From contig CAJJDP010000066.1 in assembly GCA_905182995.1 (NCBI GenBank), forward strand, positions 124,001 through 188,000: a stretch of 64,000 nucleotides of DNA, given 5' to 3'. The first letter of the stretch is position 1; each line of letters starts with the position of its first letter. A model generated the notes under the pieces. That model searched no databases. It had not been told where the DNA came from and saw only the letters and a program-made list of their open reading frames with translations. The DNA comes from Paramecium octaurelia (lineage: Eukaryota > Ciliophora > Oligohymenophorea > Peniculida > Parameciidae). Positions 36,183 through 48,075 of the stretch are shown here, piece by piece. Made by a program: the position numbers and the translations under genes.

Positions 36183-36815
36183 TCAAATTCTTAAAAGAGT
36201 TTTCTTAATGATCTTTTTATGCTTCAAATGGCTAGACTTTTCTTAGATTTTAGAATTATAGATATATTGGATAGATTCTTTTTTAAGGAAATTCATTCTA
36301 AAATTTAGATTATATTCTTACCCTAAAATGCGAAATGTTTTTTAGAATTCTAAATTGCTAGTATGTTTAACAAAATGAGTCAAATTGCTTAGTTTATTTT
36401 TTAGAGATTAGAGTAGTTCAAGAAATTCTTATCCTTTTTGTTCTCCTAAAATTCTAAAAATAAGAAATTGTTGTCTAATTGCATAAGCAACAATGGCTTT
36501 TGAAAAGTTTTTATGTAAATTAGTCGTATCAAGAACTTTAAAGGTTTTTTTAGATTTTGATGATTCATTTTTTTCATTTGTGATGAAACTAGGTTTTTCA
36601 TTTTCCACAGATGAATCAAAATTCTTTTCCTAATCAACATCAAAAGTTGGATTGCTTAAAGGGTTGTAATTTAACTAATCGGTTTATGAGGAAAGTTTTT
36701 CCTAATCGGCAGGTTATGTCTGAGGTGAAGGTTGAATTGGGCAATAGTAGATTGGATAGCACATTTAGGTCTAATAGAATGGAAAGTAGATGTAAGGTTA
36801 TTAAGAATAGAACAT
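36183..36815 (-). CDS. Unknown protein, left member of a tandem paralogous pair, 202 aa
   Basis: ATG 36815, TGA 36185-36183, one 24-nt intron (about 36300-36323); 203 codons. The N-terminus is Tyr/Pro/Gln/Cys-rich and looks disordered (MFYSQQPYIYFPFYQT, CYPIYYCPIQPSPQT). It is followed by an acidic linker and a folded C-terminal half: KNFSKAIVAYAIRQQ, LSNLTHFVKHTS, TFRILG, then after the intron FLKKESIQYIYNSKI and KSSHLKHKKIIKKTLLRI. The C-terminal half and the intron position match the neighbour at 37010-37670 closely, while the N-terminal half shares only composition. No known domain. Basic C-terminus and conserved helices suggest a nucleic-acid- or protein-binding module (inference). Confidence 0.75.
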
Positions 36816-37009
36816 ATTAAGGTAAATAATAAAAATAGTATATAGTTTAATTATTTAAAGTATTTTTATAATGCATTTTGCGTTTATTTTGATAATAAAT
36901 AACATTATTTGCTTACTATTATTTTTGTGATATTTTTATAATTCAAATTAAGTTAAAAAAAATATTTATTAATAATAATTATTTATATCATTGAAAAAGC
37001 TTAAGGTAA

Positions 37010-37670
37010 TCAGATTTTGAAAAGGTTTTTTTTAATAATATGTTTGCCTTTCAAATGGCTTGTTTTCTATTAGATTTTTGAGTTGTAAATGTAACTGATG
37101 CAATCTTTTCTCAAAAACTTATTACTAAATACTATTTTTATATTTTTACCATAAAATTCTAAAAAGTTGAATGAAATCTTCATCTCGTGTATACTTGCTT
37201 ATATGAGATAAGTTTCTGATATTATTTTGCATTTTTTTTACTAACCGATAGAACTTAGAGGCTTTTTTATCTCCTAATTGAGAAATAACAGTTGCATTTT
37301 GTTATTTAATGTACAGGATGACAGCTTTTGCGTAATTTTTCTAAATATTTGTTGATCCATTCAATTAATTGACAGCATAACTTTTTTCTTGATTCTCATT
37401 CAAGCCTTTTGCACTGTAATCTTCATCATTTCCATCTGAATGTTCATCTGCCAGATCCAAATCTTAGTTCTCATAGTTCTCAGGAGGTTTTGTTTCTTCT
37501 AAATGTTGTTTTGTAACCATTTTAATGCTATTCTTCTTTGATTCATCATTTTCATTGGTCTAAACTTAGGGTTGAACTAAAATTTATTAAGGATAGATGA
37601 TATAGGGTGTGTAAGCTTGCATTGGATAATAGCAAAACACCTATGGATAGGGAAAAGAGCAACTATACAT
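37010..37670 (-). CDS. Unknown protein, right member of the tandem paralogous pair, 211 aa
   Basis: ATG 37670, TGA 37012-37010, one 25-nt intron at the same place as in its neighbour; 212 codons. N-terminus MYSCSFPYPQVFCYYPMQAY, then an acidic stretch (DLADEHSDGNDEDYS). The conserved half is NYAKAVILYIKQQNATVISQLGDKKASKFYRLVKKM, IRNLSHISKYTRD, LFRILC, FLRKDCISYIYNSKI and KTSHLKGKHIIKKNLFKI. The two genes are head-to-tail with a 194-bp spacer, so they arose by local duplication. Function unknown. Confidence 0.75.
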
Positions 37671-37734
37671 TGAGGATGTTTGGTTTTGTAAAATTAATTA
37701 ATGAATTTATTTGCGTTTCTTTGCCTTAAAAATA

Positions 37735-38028
37735 TCAATTTTTTTAACTGATCAAAATCTAGCTATCAAAAAAGGCATCTGAATTCCTATTATAATCTCT
37801 TAAGGCCTATCTTTAAAATTTAAATATTGGTCGTTTTAGGGACACATGATTTATGCTTATTTTGCCTAGGATTTTACCTAGATGATAATAAATTTTCAAT
37901 TTTTTAAAGCATAAATAGGGATAGACACGTTAATATCCATTATTCATATCCTTAATTTCAATAGAATCTATTCCAATTTTAAATTTTGTTGTGATGTAAC
38001 TGATTGTAGAAAACATTTTCAGTTGCAT
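37735..38028 (-). CDS. Small unrecognised protein, about 97 aa
   Basis: ATG 38028 (MQLKMFSTISYITTKFKIGI) to TGA 37737-37735 with no intron needed. The frame is open further upstream with a Gln/Lys-rich stretch (NHQNFQQQKDKQNNKDL), so the real start may lie beyond an unseen intron. It sits only 65 bp upstream of the tandem paralogue. The middle (VYPYLCFKKLKIYYHLGKIL) and basic end look protein-like. No family recognised. Confidence 0.45.
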
Positions 38029-38350
38029 CAAATCCTTATTATTTTATTTATCTTTTTGTTGTTGAAAATTTTGATGATTCAAAAAAGAAATGTGTACTTT
38101 TAGAGAAAACACACAATTTGATAAGAAAATATATGAAAAAACAAAAGATGATAAATACAAAAATGTAATTTTTTTTTCAACTATAATTAGACATGGTAAA
38201 ATGCATAATTATTTATTGTCTATAAAGTAGAACCTTATTTCATTTCTTAAAGACCCTGCTAAAATAATTATTATTTAGTACTCTTTGAAGATTATCAATA
38301 CATTTATGTTCTCTCTAAATTTCATAACTTAACAATATAAATTATATATA

Positions 38351-38401
38351 ATGAATATGAAATATTTATAATGAATATAAAATATTTATAATGAATATAA
38401 A
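38351..38401. repeat. Short 20-bp tandem repeat, about 2.5 copies
   Basis: ATGAATATGAAATATTTATA is followed by a copy with a single change and a partial third, in intergenic AT-rich DNA. Ordinary minisatellite-like slippage. Confidence 0.7.
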
Positions 38402-38420
38402 TTTAAATGATTATCTTAAA

Positions 38421-39619
38421 TCAATATACCTCTTTTAACGCCTTAAATTCATCAACTAACTTATTAAACGAAGTAGCATTCAGATTTTTCTATTCAATTT
38501 TAATCTATTTTTATTCTTTTTTAGATTTACTAAATAACTGTCTAATTTTAGTTAAAAGTTCTTCGAATTCAAGTTAATCTCTCACTTAGACTCTTTTTTT
38601 TAAAGTTTCCCAAGCATTTTTTTTTTCACTCTTTGTTAGATTGAAATTTTTTAAAACCAGATTAAAATCGATATCTTATTCTACTTATGGATCTTAAAGA
38701 ATGATATCATTAAATAATTATTCATCATCGATTTTGAGTTTGACTTGTAATTGCCACTAATTTAAAGATTGCATCCAAAAATTTCTGAGATCATCATGAC
38801 TTTTGGTTGGAATTTTCGTAGCTATTGAGGTCCAAGGAATATCTTTATGAGAGGTAGAATATAGTTTTTTCAAATCAATGATCTTGAGTAATTATTAGGT
38901 CTAAGCGTCCTCTTATTATATTTCATAATAAGTTCTTTTACGAAACTTCTTTTTCTCTATTTTATATTTAATAATAAATACACGATTGAGTAGTTAGAAT
39001 TACGTCTTGCCAGTCTTCACCAAATTATTATGTTAATGTGTCTAACCAATCCTCCTTAATAAAGTTTGCATTGTTCTATAATTTAATAACAATTGATTAC
39101 TTTCTTTGAAATCAATCTCAGTAAATGAACTGCCTCTCCTAAGGTCCAGACTAGTTCTCTAAGTTCATGATTATGATCTCCCAATTGTCTATATTTATCC
39201 CTAATATTTTGAGGTGTTCTGTTCAGAATTTTGCTTATTTAAGTGTAGTTCCGACCAAATTAATTAATCAATTGAAGTAGATGCTACTCTTCCTCCTTAG
39301 TCCAATGTCCTTAGTAATTGTCAGGGTTGAATCTTGCTTTAATGAATTTATAGACACTATCCACAGATCTCTCTGGAAGTACTTTAGCTATTTATAACCA
39401 AGCTTTTGGCATAGTTGTTTTTTGAGAATTGCTAAATAAATCAGCAAATTATTCTTCTGACAAGTTTTAAGATAATGCATAGGAAATCAAACTTTCTTTT
39501 ACTTTTTCGATTTCCTCTTCTGTAAATTTGCCTTGTTTCATGGGTGCCTTTTTTTCATTCTTCTTCTTCCAACTACTTTACAAATCGTTGACAGGGAATA
39601 AATCATTAAAATCGTCCAT
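38421..39619 (-). CDS. Myb/SANT DNA-binding protein of the Reb1/TTF1 type, about 380 aa
   Basis: ATG 39619 to TGA 38423-38421. The first region KQGKFTEEEIEKVKESLISYA, then MPKAWLQIAKVLPERSVDSVYKFIKARF, matches the N-terminal Myb-like part of Reb1/TTF1/DMP1 proteins. A canonical Myb repeat follows: GHWTKEEEQHLLQLINQFGRNYTQISKILNRTPQNIRDKYRQLG. A third partial repeat (FIKEDWLDTLTQQFGEDWQD) lies after a 25-nt intron; at least one more intron is needed near 38940 and I could not fix its edges. A basic KKKFRKRTYYE segment and another SANT-like IPWTSIATKIP...LRNFWMQSL follow, with a C-terminal coiled region. Homologues terminate rRNA transcription or act as general regulatory factors; that role here is inference. 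Confidence 0.75.
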
Positions 39620-39812
39620 TAATTAATTATTTATACTATAATATATTGTATTTCATAACTAAAATAGTATTTGTTTAGGTTTTATAATGTATTTTTATTG
39701 TTTGTATTAATAATCGGAATAATAGTTAAATTGTATTAAATTATTATTCTTCATCGGATGAGTTCCATCTAATATTATTATTTTAATAATTTTTAATTAT
39801 TTTAAGAATAAA

Positions 39813-40197
39813 ATGTCCGATTCTGATGAATCGATAGACTCGGTAGAATTGGAGCATTAGATGTTAATTGATTAATATAAGGATTTGCTTAAGGAATTGA
39901 ATGAATTACAATAGCAGAATTAGATAAAACCAAAGAAGCAGGAAATCTCAATTGAGAATTTTGAAATTCAATGGAAGCAGTTATTGGAAACCAAAAAGTC
40001 ATTAGAGGATAAAATAAGTCAAATACATTGCTAATCTCAAGTTAAATAAGAGTAATATATTTATGATAAATAGAGAATTAGAGGATTACTAGGATAAATT
40101 GTTAATTGTGAAAGAACAAATATCTAAGCAGAATAAAGAATTATAGGAGAAAGAATAATTAGTGAAGTTGTTGTAAAAACAACTAAAAGATATGTGA
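39813..40197 (+). CDS. Small coiled-coil protein, 120 aa
   Basis: ATG 39813 (MSDSDESIDSVELEHQML), TGA 40195-40197, one 22-nt intron; 121 codons. The whole chain is charged, Gln/Lys/Glu/Leu-rich heptads (LLKELNELQQQNQIK, WKQLLETKKSLEDKI, KEQISKQNKELQEKEQLVKLL), a typical prefoldin-, tropomyosin- or tubulin-associated-like short coil; no specific match. It is convergent with the Cdc20/Cdh1 gene, stops 18 bp apart. An apparent continuation in another frame beyond 40197 is the antisense of the Cdc20 last exon. Confidence 0.75.
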
Positions 40198-40215
40198 TTA
40201 TACATATTAATTAAA

Positions 40216-41687
40216 TCATCTAATTTCACACATTGTAAGAAGTGAAGACATATTATTGGAAATTTAAGATGGAAAAATTTTCCAGAATTTTAACGTTTCA
40301 TCTCCAGATCCTGTCAATATAGTAGATTCGTCTATTAAATATGAAATATAAAAATACCAGGACTTGCTGATAAATATAACACTCTTTCAGAATGTCCTTC
40401 TAATTAATGCATTTTTTTCATTGTTGGATATTGCCATAAACATATTTAGTTTTTTTCATACCCATGTGTTGAAACCAATTCATTGATAATTTTTGAGAAT
40501 CTTAATTTGCAAACCTGAGAATCACAATTAACACTACTGATTTCTGTATTCGTTAAAGAACTATGAATTTTAATAGTTTTATCTTGATTTCCCCCTCCTG
40601 TAGCTAGAATTCCACTTGAATTAGGGTTCCATGCCAAAGCTCTGATGGCTGCCTTATGCGATTTTATTTCCCACGAGACATATTGACTATCCGCTTGTGT
40701 ATTCCCTCCCCTTAACTACCAAATGAAAACCCTGTTATCATTGCCTCCTGAAGCCAGTTGTAGTTCATTGCCATCAAAAGTCACCCCACAAACCTCTTAG
40801 GTATGTCCATGTAATTAAAACACCGAATAAGTGGGTACTCTGATGTCACATATATGGATAGTTTTATCTTTGCTACCATAAGCAAAAATATTAGAGTTGG
40901 CCCAACTTATCGTACTGATTCTTTTCGAAGACATATTCATGCTTCCTGTATAAGCATTTTTATTGTAATCCCATAGTTTTAATTGGCCATCATAGCTTCC
41001 CATGGCCAGAATCTACCCATTTGCATTCCATTACAAAGAAGTATATTGTATTTGATTAAGTTAATTGTGCAATCGATGTGTTAATTAAAAAACTTTAGAA
41101 GTGTCTACACTGTATAAATAGACACTTCTCTATAATCCTATGGCAATGAGGTTGTTCTTGCCCCAATGCAAGATGTCTTAATAGAAATCATCTTCCAATC
41201 CAGGGGCATCAAGTACTTTGATTGGCAATGTATCAATTTTTCTTTTTGGAGTTTCTTACTATTTATTAGTCTATAATTTTTCAGGTTTTTGTTTGTTAAA
41301 ATTCAAAATACTTGAATGCTTGTTCTCATCTATTTCTAAAACATTTTCACTCAAGAGTTCCTCGTAAGCATTCTCTTCTTCAATCTCAAAAGGTTGTATT
41401 TGTTTATTGAAAAGATTTCTTGAGACGTTAAGTGGAATATAACGATCTCCATAGGGGGATGCCTATTAGGAATGATCAGGAGTTGTTTGTTTTTGATTGC
41501 TCTTTAATAAGGATTTTGGAGTTTTCCAAGGGTTGACATTTTTTGGAGAATAAAAATCATTATTATTAGGAGATTGTATTGTGGTTGATTGATTGGTTTT
41601 ATTTTGCTTCTTTTCTTTGGTAGGGGTGCTTAATTGATAATTGTTTGGGGATATGTTTGCGTCTTAAGAATATGATTCTTACTACAT
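40216..41687 (-). CDS. Cdc20/Cdh1 (fizzy) family activator of the anaphase-promoting complex, 481 aa
   Basis: ATG 41687, TGA 40218-40216, one 26-nt intron at 40332-40357; 482 codons. The disordered N-terminus carries a C-box-like DRYIPL near residue 90. The WD40 part opens with PKRKIDTLPIKVLDAPGLEDDFYQDILHWGKNNLIAIGL, diagnostic of the family. Seven blades follow, including ILAMGSYDGQLKLWDY, IFAYGSKDKTIHICDIR, LASGGNDNRVFIW, ALAWNPNSSGILATGGGNQD, FSKIINELVSTHGYEKNQICLW and ILTGSGDETLKFWKIF. The last two residues are Ile-Arg, the APC/C-docking IR tail. It recruits substrates such as cyclins and securin to APC/C. DRYIPL and CEIR at the end lean to Cdh1/Fzr, but I do not separate the two. Confidence 0.93.
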
Positions 41688-41755
41688 TTGAATTTAAAAA
41701 TAAAATAACTATAATTTGTCAACCTAAAATTGAGCTATAAAAACAAAAAAAATTA

Positions 41756-44700
41756 TCATAATGAATCAATTTATTTCTTTAATTCTTCAATTACTGTCTA
41801 ATCGTAAACATCGTCATCAATAAATTAACTATACTCATTCTAAAATCAATAATATCAAGTATATACTTTGAAAGCATTTCTAAACTATGTTAGTAATTCA
41901 TTAAACTAAGTTTTATCATGCTTATTTTTTTTAATAGTATTAAATAGAATCAAAATTTGCTAAATCAATTACAATTTATATAAATGCAACTAGTCAATCT
42001 GCAACCTTTCATAGGCAGGGTTATCCTATACCATCACACTATTGATCAAATTATTCACATATATGGATGTGAGTTCCATTTCACTTATCTTATGATTTAA
42101 CAACAATTCAAAAAAGAACCAAGTGGAAAGTTAAGTAATTTTCCGTTCTTAGCATTCCTTGCTATTCACCAATTCAAAGGTCTCTGTGATTTTTTAGACT
42201 CGAATATATTTATCCTTATTTGTTAGATTCTCCAATACTAATTTCATCTACATTTTGAATATTTCAGAAGGCCATTATTTAGCTTCTTAATAGGAATAGA
42301 CAATAAAATTAGTCCAAACTTAATCAATAAAAAATTCATTGTATAACTATTTTTGTTATTTTTATTCCAGATAATCCATACATAAAATCTATCCGAAACA
42401 TATATTGTTATCCTCAAAAAATTGCATAATTATATTACAGTCTAAGATCTCAATTAATATTCTTCTTTTCTAGCTCAAATAATCTAAAAAAGTCTTATCA
42501 TTATATATATACCTTCATTATCATTAATTACTATATAATCATACATAATGTCTTAAAGAAATAGTAATTTGCTTAAGTCCTATGCTTATTTCTCGAATTG
42601 CAGAATGTCATTTGGTACATCGTTTTTTTAACTAGATTTTATGAATTCCTGGGCCTTGAATATGTATCTCAAGCGTTTTCTTAATGGCAGGATTGCTTAT
42701 ATATCTTCCAAGGTCATTTCTGAATTCTAAACTAAAGAGAATTGTGCCAATTTGAGTAATAGTTGTATTAATTGATGGACAGCCTCATTGTCTCCTTTGA
42801 CTGATTTTACTAGTAATTGCTTCTTTTGGATTTACAATTTCTCAAGTTCATTACATTATAATTCTAAATCTTAATTATAATCGATGTAGGCAATGAATTC
42901 TTTTAGTTTTTATTTAATTAAATTGTTTATAACCACTTCAGTTGCAGTAATTTATTTGTATTAGTTCAGTATTTGTAGAGAATCTCTCAATATATCATAG
43001 ACTTAGGCTTTAGTTAAACCTTTAGGAGGATCCAAATAATATTGTATGAGATTGTTGTATTGTTGAATGAGATCCAAGAAGCAAATTCTATGTTCATCAT
43101 TGAATTGATCTTTTTCATATTGCTAACACTTTGAAGCCAGAAACTGTATATAATACTTAAAGGTGCCAAAGGGAAACATGTAATTCAAAAAGCTTTAAGA
43201 TAGATAAGAATGAGAGATAGCAAATATGACTTCTTCGATTGATTTCAATGCTTCTTTTAGTTGTTCCTACAATTCAGATTACAATTCTTTATAATAGATA
43301 AAAATTTCTCTTTTCTCAAGTACTTTTTCAAAGGTGATTTAAGGAGCTTTTGAAAGTTTTAGTATTCGTTTTATTTTTTCATGAATCTATTCATTGGGGT
43401 TTAATTTGATTATGTCTAAAGATTAAATAAAATCTGATACTCTTTTAGGCAGCAAACTACAGTATTTCATCAAATAAGTTCTGAGCTAGACTAATTTTGA
43501 AGTCTTGAATAGTAAAATACTCTGAAAAGTTAACATGCATGTATTGTGCCATGTCTCTGAATTTGGACTTATCACTTTTAATGATATGGATCATTAATTA
43601 TTTCAATGTAAGCAGACTTGAAGGATCTGCATTGAGTATAGTTTTGACTGATAAATCAAATAACTATTATTTATTGGAATAGCTATTAATGATGTTTCTG
43701 ATTCCATTGAGGTCTCCAAAAAAGTAGATGAAAAATTGCAATAATTGTTTGATTTGTAGACAAAAATCAAAGAGTCCTTTCATTTAGGTCTATTTAAAAT
43801 AATGAATGAAAATACATGTTCTATATCAACATTGACACTTTGAACAAGAGATTGATCAGAATAGTTAGTACTTCTGGACATATCTAATTTTGAACTTAAT
43901 TCAAAGGATTCATAAATGTGTTTATTGAATCCTTTTTTGTAATTGATCTATGAAATTTATTCATCCTAAGATGTTTCAGCTATTTAATGTTTTCTCTTCT
44001 GGAAATAATTCGGCTCATTCTCAAATAATTTCAATAATTTCTCTATCTATTTATAAGCCATTTAGAGTTATTAGATTGAATAACTTTCTATTGGTTGATT
44101 GCATTCCAAATTATACACTTTCTCATCAATGAATTTCTTGGTAGTCAATGGTGCCAAGATTTTCCAAATCAACTAAGTAGTACTAAACACCTTTTTAGAC
44201 TTCTAATTTCTATCTTCACTTAATAATGATCTCTTGATTAATGAAAAGTAAGCTTTCATTGCCTTATCCTTAATTATAGATCCTTTGCTGACATAGACTT
44301 AGCCTGTAACCCAAAGAGGTATTTTTTCATTGTCATCAAAAAACTTATCAATGTTTTCTGAGAAATGTATTCTTTAATATGCTTTTTACAGATCAAGTTA
44401 GTATTGATGTTAGAGTTCTACGTTAATGTAAAATGTGGCATCTTCTTAGATTATTATTTACAAGATTTAGGCACAACTTTCTTCAATCCCAAAAGCTCTT
44501 ATCAATTTTTCTAAAGGTAAATCTTCATATACTTGATTAATGAAATCATAATGAGTGACTTTAATCGCAGTGAAAAAGAAATCGATCGGTCTCATTCTTA
44601 CAATAAATTCTATTGTATGGTCAGCAATACATACGTAATGTTCTGGTAGATTGTACAATTAAGATTCATTGATGTCTGAGTGATTGAATACTTGTTTAAT

Positions 44701-46236
44701 TGAATATCTTCCAAGATTGTATAGATTCTCTGGGAATTCTTCGTTCTAATTTACTTGATGCAATTCGATATTTTCGACTGCTTCCTTTGAAGAATCCCTA
44801 TAAAGGGAATATTGTAATTGATTGTAAGAATTGTATTTAGTCAACTGCTACTCCAAGTTCTTGATGTATTAAATATGAGCCAAGTCAATAAACTAAGCAA
44901 TAATGTAGTTGTCCAAATGATACAGAGCCACATGTTCATCTCTAAAGACCGATTTGAGCATGTGTTTTTGTTGAATGCTCAACATTTCCTTTTGTTTGTA
45001 TTAGGCTCTACTTTCATCAAGACAAACACCATATGGTATTTCTTGATCGAATTTCATGTATGGATATTTGATTTGTTGGATGGAATACTCAGATTTGAGT
45101 TTGATACAATCTTGGGATTTATTCGAATTAACAATTCTGGATTGATACAAGCTGGCATCATTAAGAGTTCTATCTTGTACTTCGAATGTGAAATAGATTT
45201 ATAATTGATCCTTGGTTGTGATAATCATTAGTATGTTATTAGTATGCCATTGCTTTTCAAAATGAACATGTTAGAATTAAAGATTGCCTAGATCAAATGT
45301 GTTCTTCAAATCGGAATTATAATTGTAGACATTCGATTATTTGATGCGTACGATCTCTGTAAATTATTGGTCCTTTAACTCAATATCATAGATGGCTACA
45401 TAAGTGTCACACACTTTGTCATCTTGATCATATTGTTCGAATAGACCATAACAGATGTTGAATTCCTCTTGCACTTTCAATTGAATTAACCCTTGAGTTG
45501 AAGCCCATGGTGTAAAATCCTTGAATATTCTATTAAATTATTTTTTAATTCTCTCTTTGAATTAAGAAGTGTAATTCTGAGCAGTGTCAATAGACTTACA
45601 AGTTAGATATCCTAAACTGCCTCCATATATGAGGTTCTCTTGGTAAAAGATGATCTGGTTTACAACTTCTCCATTAATATTGAACCCTTTTTTTAGCATT
45701 TGAAAGTTATCCAGATCACCATTAAAAGTGTATAAAAAGATGTAAAACTCAGAAGCAATAGCCATGGTCCATTATTCATCTTGATATTAAAAGGCTACCG
45801 CCGAAATGTATTCTGTATGATTAATTTATTGTTCTTTCATTCTAATAGGGAATTTGTACTTCTTGTCATCCTAAATAATGATAAATATCAATACGGTGTT
45901 GTAATAATAGTTGAGATCAGCCTGAGTGGGTGAATAAAAATAAAATCGCAAATATCTTTAGTTAAAAACAAAGTACAAAAAGCCTTCCTAAATACCGCTA
46001 AGAGTGATGGAATTATCGAGTGTGATTTCCTCATGATGGAAATTAATGAAATGCCCCTTGTATAAAGGTATAGCTAAATTTTGTATTAAATTTAAACCTA
46101 GATTGTTTTGAAGAATGGGAGTTTGTTAATTTCCAAAGAGTGTGTTTATTGGATTAAAAGACTTGGAGGACTTGGTATACTTAAAATCTTTGTAAACAGG
46201 TTACTGCGCAATAATCTTGGGTTTAGCTTGTAACAT
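41756..46236 (-). CDS. Nup155/Nup170-like inner-ring nucleoporin, about 1,480 aa
   Basis: ATG 46236 (MLQAKPKIIAQQPVYKDFKY) to TGA 41758-41756, mostly one long frame with a few introns not all placed. The N-terminal third is a beta-propeller (GFLYFVFNQRYLRFYFYSPT, WTMAIASEFYIFLYTFNGD, IYGGSLGYLTCKS, ILMIITTKDQLQIYF). At the propeller/solenoid boundary IEFIVRMRPIDFFFTAIKV...PLEKLIRAFGIEESCAQIL mirrors the Nup155 segment in which KRPVDQL is followed by a helix with a CA motif. The rest is alpha-solenoid, ending in acidic YSQFIDDDVYDQTVIEELKKQIDSL. Nup155/Nup170 is a scaffold of the nuclear-pore inner ring and contacts the pore membrane. The assignment rests on architecture, length and these blocks. 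Confidence 0.65.
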
Positions 46237-46257
46237 AGTTATTTTATTTAAATATAT

Positions 46258-47080
46258 TCAACAATACTCAGATTTACATGGCGCCTTTTCACAATCCTAA
46301 ATGTCTCTCCTCAGAAATTACAACCTTACACACTCATCAACTGAATCCTCATTAAAATAACTAACTTCATTCATAATTCTCACTTTGAATTTTGCTTCGT
46401 CAAATCTCTGAAATACAGCATTATCCTTAACTCCACTCTCTCCATTCAATCAAAGTACACCTCAAGTTATCCACCTTATTCTATTTTTTATGTATTACCA
46501 CTTCTCTGCTATTACACTCTTTGGAGAAGAGGATAATCATACAAAATAAGATTTCTGATGGATTAAATTTTAAATGGATCCATATTATTTGACTATTCAT
46601 ACTTCCTTTTTGATTAAAATTAACTACTTCAAAACTCAGCAGTGTTCATGACTTATTTTGAAAGACTATCGAAATTTGTAATTTAGTATTTTGAATAGGT
46701 AAAGACCTATATTTGGTTGCTACTAAGCAGAAGATTCCTTTATTATAGTTGTATTTGTTTGTTAAGTCTTTAAACAGCTGTTGTTTATATTGAAAATTTT
46801 CATTTCAAGAATTCCATGATTCTAATATAATGTCTTCAATTAAAGCATCTTTATATTATGCAAAGTGAAGTTGTTTAAAGTCAGGATCATTTCATCTCTA
46901 TAAGAATACTTTACAGCTTAATTATTGGTACATTAGAGAGAGTATATCATTTATTGTTAATACCACTTCTGATTAGTATTAGTTATCCAATACATCTTTA
47001 TCTTGTTTTATCATCAACAATAGTGTTTTATTCAATTAGAAATGAGATATATCTTGCGCTTAAGAGAGCTGAGTATTCAG
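46258..47080 (-). pseudogene. Recently decayed host gene, unrecognised
   Basis: On the minus strand one frame reads as good protein for about 230 codons but carries three in-frame TGAs (after ...CKVFLQR, ...IILESWNS and ...VFQNKS). Near 46440 it changes frame once; the new frame (GVKDNAVFQRFDEAKFKVRIMNE...) runs to TGA at 46260-46258. Segments such as KGIFCLVATKYRSLPIQNTKL and SQIIWIHLKFNPSEILFCMII are clearly coding in composition. No start codon is evident and no intron removes the breaks. It lies just 5' of the nucleoporin and is probably a whole-genome-duplication copy being lost. Family not recognised. Confidence 0.6.
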
Positions 47081-47108
47081 TGATATTTATTAATCATTTA
47101 TATTAAAA

Positions 47109-48039
47109 ATGAAAAAGCAAGCGAAAGGAGAATCTGATCTTTTGATTGAATCAATGCAGAAACTGATTGAGTAAATGTGCTAATTTTATCAATGAGTCAT
47201 ATGAATGATAGTAAATAACATTAAGAGGAGATCTTTCAATCTCTTACGCCTATTGATGTTTAAAAAATACTTACTAATTTTGAGGATAAAAATTAAGTAA
47301 TGAGAAAGACATCGGCAGCATTTTTATGTGAGCTTGTTTTTGATAATCCAACAGTTTAGAAAGGATTCTGTGAGGTTTCAAATATTTTACCAATGGATGG
47401 CAAAGTAAGAATAGATAAAATTAGATTTGTGTGAACAAAATACCATAATCATTATTGAGTCAATCCAAGCATTTGGCAGAGATATTTGAGACAATTAAGA
47501 ATGCTTAAATTCCATTTGATAATGAGTTAAATTATCCTTTATGTTGGTATTTCGAGAATTAGAGAGACAAGGTGTGGAAGAAAGGAGTAAAGTTCATTAA
47601 ATTCGAGAAGAGCAACAATGGTGCAAAGAGCAGAATAGAGAAGTTCATAGATCCACAATTGCATCTGTTTGGTTTTATAATTGCAAACAAGAAAGAAGTT
47701 TAATAGCAGTAGGATGAAATAAAGAAAGCAACAATATAAACTAGACAACAGTAGAGTGTGTCCACATATGAATAGAATGTGAAACGAATACCAAATGTGT
47801 AGAAACTAAGACCGAATTCAGGACAATCTCCAATTCAATCAGTTAGCCCACTTGTAAAAAGATAAAGAATGATGAATGCCTCTGTAGATTATGATACAAG
47901 TGGAAACAAATCAACTCTTGGCAAAACAATGATAGAAACAGAACAATTACAAACAATAAGTGAGGTTGATAGACCAAAATCGAAAGTAGATACTAAGAAG
48001 AGTAGTAATGTTTCAAATATCTAGAAGAGATTTAAATGA
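47109..48039 (+). CDS. Unrecognised basic protein, 294 aa, with a 20-nt intron
   Basis: ATG 47109 (MKKQAKGESDLLIESMQKL), TGA 48037-48039, introns of 26 nt (near 47173-47198) and 20 nt (47405-47424); 295 codons. An N-terminal helical part (IFQSLTPIDVQKILTNFEDKNQVMRK...AAFLCELVFDNPTVQKGFCEV) is followed by a region with WYFENQRDKVWKKGVKFIKF, then a disordered Ser/Gln/Lys-rich tail with several SP/TP sites. An armadillo-like start is possible but not demonstrable. Bases from 47765 onward are duplicated across the assembly gap (copy at 49141-49415). Confidence 0.75.
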
Positions 48040-48075
48040 TTATATTTAATAACTAATAATAATAATTATTATAAA

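Noticed and set aside
40197-40440. Apparent one-base frameshift continuing the small coiled-coil gene into a further 100 codons
   Set aside because: The continuation is the antisense strand of the last exon of the Cdc20/Cdh1 gene, whose spliced C-terminus (ending in Ile-Arg) is much better supported.
44818-45204. 128-aa rightward ORF
   Set aside because: Antisense shadow of the Nup155-like gene, whose leftward frame here carries conserved propeller segments.
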